Shown: positions 58,610 through 64,000 of the stretch, one piece after another
How positions within the stretch are numbered: position 1 is the first letter of the stretch
Layout: each line of letters starts with the position of its first letter
Position numbers and translations under genes: made by a program
Notes under the pieces: model-generated
The model's input: only the letters and a program-made list of their open reading frames with translations
The model's database searches: none
What the model was told of the DNA's origin: nothing
Assembly: GCF_000406105.1 (NCBI RefSeq)
Contig: NZ_CM001974.1
Span: forward strand, 1,775,507 to 1,839,506
Source of the DNA: Dickeya chrysanthemi NCPPB 402
Lineage (GTDB): Bacteria > Pseudomonadota > Gammaproteobacteria > Enterobacterales > Enterobacteriaceae
Length of the DNA stretch: 64,000 bases
Direction of reading: 5' to 3'

Positions 58610-59842
58610 AGATTGCTGCGCTGCCAGCAGGCATAGCGTCAACGCGACCTGATACGATTTGACGAACGATGGCACCGGCAGAAACTCAAAGCGTGAATGG
58701 AAGTTGTGCGCGCCGGTAAAAAAGTTTGGCGTCAGAATGCCTTTGGCCGATAGCGCCGCGCCGTCGGTACCGCCGCGCATCGGAATCACTTTCGGCACAA
58801 TCGACAGGGTCTCCATGGCGGCGAACAACAAGTCCAGCGCGCGCCGGTCGTCTCCCAGCGCGTTGCTGATGTTGCCGTAGATATCGGCGATGGCACAACT
58901 GACCTGACCGGTTGGGTACTGCGCGGCAATCTGCGCCGCGACGTCGCGTATCTGCTGTTTACGCGCGTCGAATCCGGTCAGATCGAAATCGCGGATCGAG
59001 GCTTTCAGCACCGCTTCATTGGCGTTGGCGTGGATATCGTTGAACCAGACATAGCCTTCCCGGCCTTCGGTGTGTTCCGGGGTGTGTTGACGATCAAACC
59101 GGCTGATAAAATCGTGCGCCATCAGGACTGGGTTAACCAGCACGCCTTTGGCCGACATCGGGTGGGCGGTGACACCGGTAAAACGGATTTCCGCCGACGC
59201 CGCATTAAAATTCTCGTACACCACTTCGCCCAGCTCGCAACAGTCGATGGTGTAGGCGAAATCGACGTCGAAACGCGCCAGATCCAACGCTTTAGCGCCC
59301 CGCAGGCCAATTTCTTCATCCGGCACGAACGCCACCACGATATCGCCGTGCGGCTGGTCATCGCGCAGATTTTCCAGCAACGTCATCACCACGGTGACGG
59401 CGGCTTTGTTATCCGCTCCCAGCACGCTGCTGCCATCGCTGAAAATAATCTCCTGATCGCGATAGGGCAGAATTTCCGGATGCTCACTGACCCGCAGCCA
59501 GATGTCCTGCGCCGGATTAAGACACAGGTCGTCGCCGGTAAAATGCAAGGTTTGCGGGTGAATCTCCGGCGACAGGCCGACATCCACCGTATCAATATGG
59601 GTGATGAAGCCGATGCGCGGCGCGGACGGCGTGTTGCCCGGTTTCACCGCGGTGACGGTGGCGTGCTCGTCGCACACAATCTGGCTCAGCCCCAGTGAGC
59701 GCAATTCTGCCGCCAACAGGTGAGCCATCGCCATTTGACCCGGCGTGCTCGGCAGCGTGGCGGCAGCGGCGTCGCTTTGGCTGGTGACTGCCAGATAGCG
59801 GTAGAAACGCTCGGTCAACTGACGCGCCAGGTTATTGCTCAT
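58586..59842 (-). CDS. pepT: Peptidase T PepT
   Basis: 418 residues, 10 more than in E. coli (408). Cytosolic zinc tripeptidase of the M20 family. Seen are IGFITHIDTVDVGLSPEI (metal His), VLGADNKAAVTVVM (bridging Asp), AFVPDEEIGLRGAKALD, DCCELGEVVYENFNAASAEIRFTGVTAHPMSAKGVLVNPV and PMRGGTDGAALSAKGILTPNFFTGAHNFHSRFEFLP (C-terminal metal ligands). The extra C-terminus (LAAQQSSRRTLLA) runs over the AraC remnant. Confidence 0.95.
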   Translation of the reverse strand: MSNNLARQLTERFYRYLAVTSQSDAAAATLPSTPGQMAMAHLLAAELRSLGLSQIVCDEHATVTAVKPGNTPSAPRIGFITHIDTVDVGLSPEIHPQTLHFTGDDLCLNPAQDIWLRVSEHPEILPYRDQEIIFSDGSSVLGADNKAAVTVVMTLLENLRDDQPHGDIVVAFVPDEEIGLRGAKALDLARFDVDFAYTIDCCELGEVVYENFNAASAEIRFTGVTAHPMSAKGVLVNPVLMAHDFISRFDRQHTPEHTEGREGYVWFNDIHANANEAVLKASIRDFDLTGFDARKQQIRDVAAQIAAQYPTGQVSCAIADIYGNISNALGDDRRALDLLFAAMETLSIVPKVIPMRGGTDGAALSAKGILTPNFFTGAHNFHSRFEFLPVPSFVKSYQVALTLCLLAAQQSSRRTLLA

Positions 59843-59957
59843 AGCGGATCCTTATTGGTAAACCCTTCGAAAGATTAGGTATGGTTATTCAAAAATAATC
59901 AAAGGCTTCGTTGTACTCAGCGAGCTACCCGGAAGTCAATAAAAAGCGAGGATGGGG

Positions 59958-61553
59958 ATGAAAAACAGATTAGCGCGTATCGCGCTGGCCACGATGACGC
60001 TGGCGTTGACGCAGACGGCCTACGCCAAAACGCTGGTGTACTGCTCGGAAGGGTCGCCGGAGAATTTTAATCCGCAACTGTATACCTCCGGCACCAGCGT
60101 GGATGCCAGCGCCGTGCCGATTTACAACCGACTGGTGGACTTCAAAGTCGGCACCACCGAGCTGGCGCCGAGTCTGGCTGAAAGTTGGGACATCAGCCCG
60201 GACGGTACCCAGTACACCTTTCATCTGCGCAAGGGAGTGAAATTCCATCGCAACGCCCAGTTTGCCCCGAGCCGCGATTTCAACGCCGATGACGTGATTT
60301 TCTCTTTTCAACGCCAGCGTGATCCCAATCACCCGTATCACAAGGTATCCGGCGGCACCTATGCCAACTTCGAAAGCCTGTCGTTTCGCAGCCTGATTAC
60401 CGCCATCGACAAACTGGATGATTACAGCGTGCGTTTTACCCTGAGTCATGCAGAAGCGCCGTTTTTGGCCGATCTGGCGTGGTATTTTGCGTCAATTCTG
60501 TCCGCCGAATACGCCGACCAGATGCTGAAAGCCGGCACGCCGGAGAAAGTGGATCTGGAGCCGGTCGGCACCGGCCCGTTCCAACTGGCGCAATATCAGA
60601 AAGATTCCCGCATTCTGTATCAGGTGTTTGCGGACTACTGGCAGGGCAAAGCCAAACTGGACCGGCTGGTGTTCAGCATCACGCCGGACGCCTCGGTGCG
60701 TTACGCCAAGCTGCGTAAGAACGAATGCCAGGTGATGCCGTTTCCCAACCCGGCTGAGCTGGCGGACATGAAGAGCAACAAAGAGATTACCCTGATGCAG
60801 AAAGCCGGTTTGAATATCGGTTTTCTGGCGTTTAATACCCGCAAAGCACCGCTGGATAACCTCAAGGTGCGTCAGGCGCTGACGATGGCGATCAACAAAC
60901 CGGCGATTATCGAGGCGGTGTTTCAGGGCACCGGTAGCGCGGCTAAAAACCTGCTGCCGCCCGGTGTATGGAGCGCCGCATCCGACCTGAAGGATTACGA
61001 ATACGATCCGGAAAAAGCGCGGGTGCTGCTGAAAGAAGCCGGGCTGACGGAAGGCACCGTTATCGATCTGTGGGCGATGCCGGTACAGCGGCCGTATAAC
61101 CCGAACGCACGCCGCATGGCGGAAATGATTCAGGCCGACTGGGCGAACGTGGGGGTGAAAGCCAATATCGTCAGTTACGAGTGGGGCGAATATCTCAAGC
61201 GGGTGAAGAGCGGCGAGCATCAGGCGGCGCTGATGGGCTGGACCACCGCCACCGGCGACCCGGATAATTTCTTCGGCCCGCTGTTTACCTGCAATTCCGC
61301 CAATGGCGGGTCCAACTCATCCCAATGGTGCTACCCGCCGTTCGATAAGCTAATCACCGACGCACGCGCCGAGCAGGATCACCAGAAACGCGTGGAATTG
61401 TATCGTCAGGCGCAGTTCATGATGCATGAGCAGGCGCCGGCGGTGATGATCGCGCACTCGACTATTTTTGAGCCGGTGCGCAATACGGTGACCGGGTATG
61501 AAATCGACCCGTTCGGCAAACACATTTTTTATCAGGTCGATATTCGGCAGTAA
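59958..61553 (+). CDS. Peptide ABC transporter substrate-binding protein (DppA-like)
   Basis: 531 residues from the ATG at 59958 (GGATGGGG upstream). Sec signal peptide (MKNRLARIALATMTLALTQTAYA) and the SBP_bac_5 domain: TLVYCSEGSPENFNPQLYTSGTSVDASAVPIYNRLVDFKVGTTELAPSLAESWDISPDGTQYTFHLRKGVKFH, ending GYEIDPFGKHIFYQVDIRQ, very like E. coli DppA. The dppBCDF transporter genes are not next to it, so it is an orphan binding protein that may feed a shared transporter. Confidence 0.9.
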   Translation: MKNRLARIALATMTLALTQTAYAKTLVYCSEGSPENFNPQLYTSGTSVDASAVPIYNRLVDFKVGTTELAPSLAESWDISPDGTQYTFHLRKGVKFHRNAQFAPSRDFNADDVIFSFQRQRDPNHPYHKVSGGTYANFESLSFRSLITAIDKLDDYSVRFTLSHAEAPFLADLAWYFASILSAEYADQMLKAGTPEKVDLEPVGTGPFQLAQYQKDSRILYQVFADYWQGKAKLDRLVFSITPDASVRYAKLRKNECQVMPFPNPAELADMKSNKEITLMQKAGLNIGFLAFNTRKAPLDNLKVRQALTMAINKPAIIEAVFQGTGSAAKNLLPPGVWSAASDLKDYEYDPEKARVLLKEAGLTEGTVIDLWAMPVQRPYNPNARRMAEMIQADWANVGVKANIVSYEWGEYLKRVKSGEHQAALMGWTTATGDPDNFFGPLFTCNSANGGSNSSQWCYPPFDKLITDARAEQDHQKRVELYRQAQFMMHEQAPAVMIAHSTIFEPVRNTVTGYEIDPFGKHIFYQVDIRQ

Positions 61554-61685
61554 TTGCCGTGCCGGGCGGGAAAGCCGAGGTTTTCCCGCCGGTTATTTTG
61601 CCTGTTCCGATCGTGCGGTTTCTCCCATCGACAGTTTCTCCCGCCGACAGTACCATGACCTGCCTTTTTTACGATGAGTCGAGTT

Positions 61686-62621
61686 ATGCGCGTTTTACTG
61701 GCCCCGATGGAAGGGGTGCTGGATTCCCTGGTGCGGGAATTGCTCACCGAAGTGAATGATTACGATCTGTGTATCACCGAGTTTTTGCGGGTGGTGGATA
61801 GCCGTTTGCCGGTAAAAGCGTTTTATCGCCTGTGCCCGGAGTTGCGCCACGGCAGCCGTACACCGTCCGGCACCCGGGTGCGGGTACAACTGCTCGGCCA
61901 GTATCCACAGTGGCTGGCAGAAAATGCCGCCCGGGCGGTGGAGCTGGGGTCCTGGGGCGTCGATCTCAACTGTGGTTGTCCGTCGAAAATGGTGAACGGC
62001 AGCGGCGGCGGCGCCACGTTGCTTAAAGACCCTGATTTGATCTACCGGGCTGCCAAAGCGATGCGCGAGGCGGTGCCGTCATCGCTGCCGGTTACGGTAA
62101 AAGTGCGCTTAGGCTGGGATTCCGGCGAGCGCCAGTTTGAGATTGCCGATGCGGTAGCGCAGGCGGGAGCCAGCGAGTTGGTGGTGCACGGGCGTACCAA
62201 AGAGGACGGCTATCGGGCGGAGCGCATCAACTGGGCGGCGATAGGGGAAATTCGCCAACGCCTGAATATTCCCGTTATCGCCAACGGCGAAATCTGGGAC
62301 TGGCAAAGCGCACAGGATTGCCTGGCCGTGACCGGTTGTGATGCGATGATGATTGGCCGCGGGGCGCTCAATGTGCCGAATCTGAGCCGGGTGATCAAAT
62401 ATCGCGAGGCGCGTATGCCGTGGCCGAACGTCGTGCAACTGCTGCAAAAGTATGTACGGCTGGAAAAGCAGGGCGACACGGGGCTGTATCACGTAGCACG
62501 CATCAAGCAATGGCTGGGTTATCTGCGCAAGGAATATGACGACGCCGGCGAGCTGTTCAGCCGGGTCCGCGCCCTGACGACTTCGGCCGATATTGCCCGG
62601 GTGATCGACGGCATCCGCTAA
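61686..62621 (+). CDS. dusC: tRNA-dihydrouridine(16) synthase DusC
   Basis: 311 residues from the ATG at 61686 ([22 protein letters not shown] as in E. coli); an ATG at 61674 also exists. FMN enzyme that reduces U16 of tRNA. Shown by the Dus signature [25 protein letters not shown] with the catalytic Cys, [34 protein letters not shown] and [32 protein letters not shown]. Single gene. Confidence 0.95.
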   Translation: MRVLLAPMEGVLDSLVRELLTEVNDYDLCITEFLRVVDSRLPVKAFYRLCPELRHGSRTPSGTRVRVQLLGQYPQWLAENAARAVELGSWGVDLNCGCPSKMVNGSGGGATLLKDPDLIYRAAKAMREAVPSSLPVTVKVRLGWDSGERQFEIADAVAQAGASELVVHGRTKEDGYRAERINWAAIGEIRQRLNIPVIANGEIWDWQSAQDCLAVTGCDAMMIGRGALNVPNLSRVIKYREARMPWPNVVQLLQKYVRLEKQGDTGLYHVARIKQWLGYLRKEYDDAGELFSRVRALTTSADIARVIDGIR

Positions 62622-62625
62622 GGGA

Positions 62626-62650
62626 ACGCTTGCTGCGCCATAGCAAGCGT
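62626..62650 (+). terminator. Candidate hairpin after dusC
   Basis: ACGCTTGCT (62626-62634) pairs with AGCAAGCGT (62642-62650), a perfect 9-bp stem with a 7-base loop. Only CGTAATGTATTTTC follows, so the T-run is weak. Confidence 0.5.
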
Positions 62651-63310
62651 CGTAATGTATTTTCTCAAGATCCGGACGACCACCCGCTGGAGATGTATGT
62701 CGGTGATTTGGCGTCCCGGCTGGCGCATTGTCGGTCAGTTCCCTATGCATTGATGACGGTTTATTCGTAAAATCATTCATGAAAAGAAAAGTTACAACAA
62801 TGTACTCATCTGATCAGTAAAATGGCGGTCAGTGGATTGAATTATTACGCTTTCGTATCTATACATGATTAACGAAAAAATAATGGCTGGTTTTTATCGT
62901 TATTATGACCGGTAACACCGGACAGTCAGGCGTTTGGTAAATGAGATTTATTTTGTCAATCAACCATGAGGGAAAATGGAAAATTGGCTTTCTGGTAAGG
63001 GATAGATTTTTAAATCCGTTCTCTTTTTAGCATGGTGAACGCACACTGTGCTGTTGTTTGTAGTGCTCATTTCAGCACACCATGCCAATGACGGCTGGTG
63101 CAATCCGCGTGTTGGCCCGCAAGGTGATGGTGCGGGCGTTGGTGGGAGCGCCGAAGGCTATTCGCTGAGCGGCTGACCGGCCGGCAATAAATTAGCATGA
63201 TAGTAATACCTACAATCACAAATATAACACGGCCTGAACGCCTTTTCCGTTTGCGTGTATGCGCGAAATAAAAGACGCCTCAGAGAGAGCCTATAAGCGG
63301 AGAAAAAAAC
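62651..63310. other. Long spacer before the CYTH gene
   Basis: 660 bases without a gene I can support. A TTGACA-type promoter is not clear; the region is AT-rich until about 63020 and then GC-rich. It may hold regulatory sequence for the CYTH gene. Confidence 0.35.
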
Positions 63311-63850
63311 GTGCACGAGCATTTTAGAGGGAAATATGAAGTTGAATTGAAATTTCGTATTCAGGATATTATCGCTTTTCGTGAAAGTTTATTTAGTCAT
63401 CACCCTGAATCATTCGTATTCGAAAATAAGGAACATGATGTTTATTATGATTCGGCGGAAAAGAAACTGGGGCAACAAAATATCAGTATGCTATTACGGC
63501 GAATGGCGCCATCCGGGATCAAACTCTGGATAGTGAAAGGGCCGCGCACCGGTTGCTGTGAAGCCGTCAATGTTGAATCATTCGATATGACGGACAGCAT
63601 GCTGAGAACGCTGGGGTTCCTGCCGATCTTCGAGGTGAATAAAACCCGCAGTATCTACTTTCTCGATCGGTTTCACATCACGCTGGATTATATTGAGTCA
63701 CTGGGGCATTTCGTGGAAATCTCCTGTACGACGGAGGATGAAGCGGAACTGGATATTCTGGGTGAACATTGCCAGGACTGTGCATTACGGCTGGGGTTAC
63801 AGATGGACTGCATCGAAACCCGTTCCTATCGGCAATTGCTCGGGTATTAG
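63311..63850 (+). CDS. CYTH-domain protein, class IV adenylate cyclase CyaB-like
   Basis: 179 residues starting GTG (GGAG upstream). The CYTH signature ExExK is seen as E10-V-E12-L-K14 (KYEVELKFRI), followed by QQNISMLLRRM and GIKLWIVKGPR, FEVNKTRSIYF, FHITLDYIESLGHFVEISCTTE (tunnel basic and acidic residues). Similar to class IV adenylate cyclases (CyaB) and thiamine triphosphatases of the same fold; some of these make cAMP. Which of the two it is cannot be told by eye. After it, 150 bases to the window end show no gene. Confidence 0.72.
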   Translation: MHEHFRGKYEVELKFRIQDIIAFRESLFSHHPESFVFENKEHDVYYDSAEKKLGQQNISMLLRRMAPSGIKLWIVKGPRTGCCEAVNVESFDMTDSMLRTLGFLPIFEVNKTRSIYFLDRFHITLDYIESLGHFVEISCTTEDEAELDILGEHCQDCALRLGLQMDCIETRSYRQLLGY

Positions 63851-64000
63851 GCGGTATAGCGCAAGAGAGCGCCGGTGCGGCGCCTGAGGGGGCCGCGAAA
63901 CCGGCGGCGGGTACATCCGTTATCCAGGGCCGACTGTCAGCCGTTGTCGACACGGCGTGTCATACCGGGTAAACAGTTGTCAAACTTTGTCACAAAGCTT

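Noticed and set aside
1..64000. CRISPR array or insertion sequence
   Set aside because: No regularly spaced repeats and no transposase frames were seen in any part of the window.

Overview
The window is a chromosomal segment of a plant-pathogenic enterobacterium, most likely Dickeya (Pectobacteriaceae). The evidence is a GC-rich gamma-proteobacterial backbone whose gene order partly follows E. coli (bioA/bioBFCD-uvrB-ybhK-moaABCDE-ybhL-clsB-ybhP-ybhRSFG-rhlE; yohJ-yohK-cdd; mtfA beside tRNA-Asn), a periplasmic GH3 beta-glucosidase resembling BgxA of Erwinia chrysanthemi, and ERIC repeats. The genus is inferred from remembered family sequences; no search was run.

Bases 1-13.8 kb look like the right end of an integrated island. 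It is visibly AT-richer than the rest and ends in a P4-type integrase next to the 3' end of a tRNA-Asn gene. Its cargo has a theme of envelope redox and electrophile chemistry: an old-yellow-enzyme reductase, an SDR, a Tat-signal flavodoxin-fold oxidoreductase, a secreted flavodoxin paired with a His-rich membrane protein (DUF4405), two Tat-signal alpha/beta hydrolases with a Cys at the nucleophile position, a secreted DUF1330 protein, a DUF1471 stress protein, a CusRS-like two-component system, a LysR regulator and a TatA paralogue. CusR-like boxes (TGACA-N4-TGTCA) lie upstream of the response regulator and between the first hydrolase and the DUF1471 gene. The island also carries remnants of an SDR gene and an XRE regulator.

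From 14 to 31 kb: mtfA, tRNA-Ser(CGA), an ERIC element with an insert, two phage-tail-like genes (one a fibre-like protein with a discoidin domain), yqaE, a WrbA-type flavoprotein, a glycosyltransferase-TPR protein, a thioesterase, moeAB, maeA, cdd, yohJK, and bgxA with a 146-bp inverted-repeat element immediately upstream.

From 30 to 42 kb: divergent bioA and bioBFCD around a BirA operator, with bioB interrupted by a one-base frameshift in an A-run; uvrB with a LexA box and an inverted pair of DnaA boxes; ybhK; and moaABCDE preceded by a ModE site and a Moco riboswitch. With moeAB at 21-23 kb this gives much of the molybdopterin pathway.

From 42 to 64 kb: a Fur-box-preceded ferric-iron-type ABC transporter lies between moaE and ybhL, followed by clsB-ybhP, the ybhGFSR exporter (without its E. 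coli regulator cecR), rhlE, two EamA transporters flanking a second ERIC, an AraC remnant overlapping the end of pepT, a lone dipeptide-binding protein, dusC, and a CYTH/class IV adenylate cyclase-like gene after a long empty spacer.
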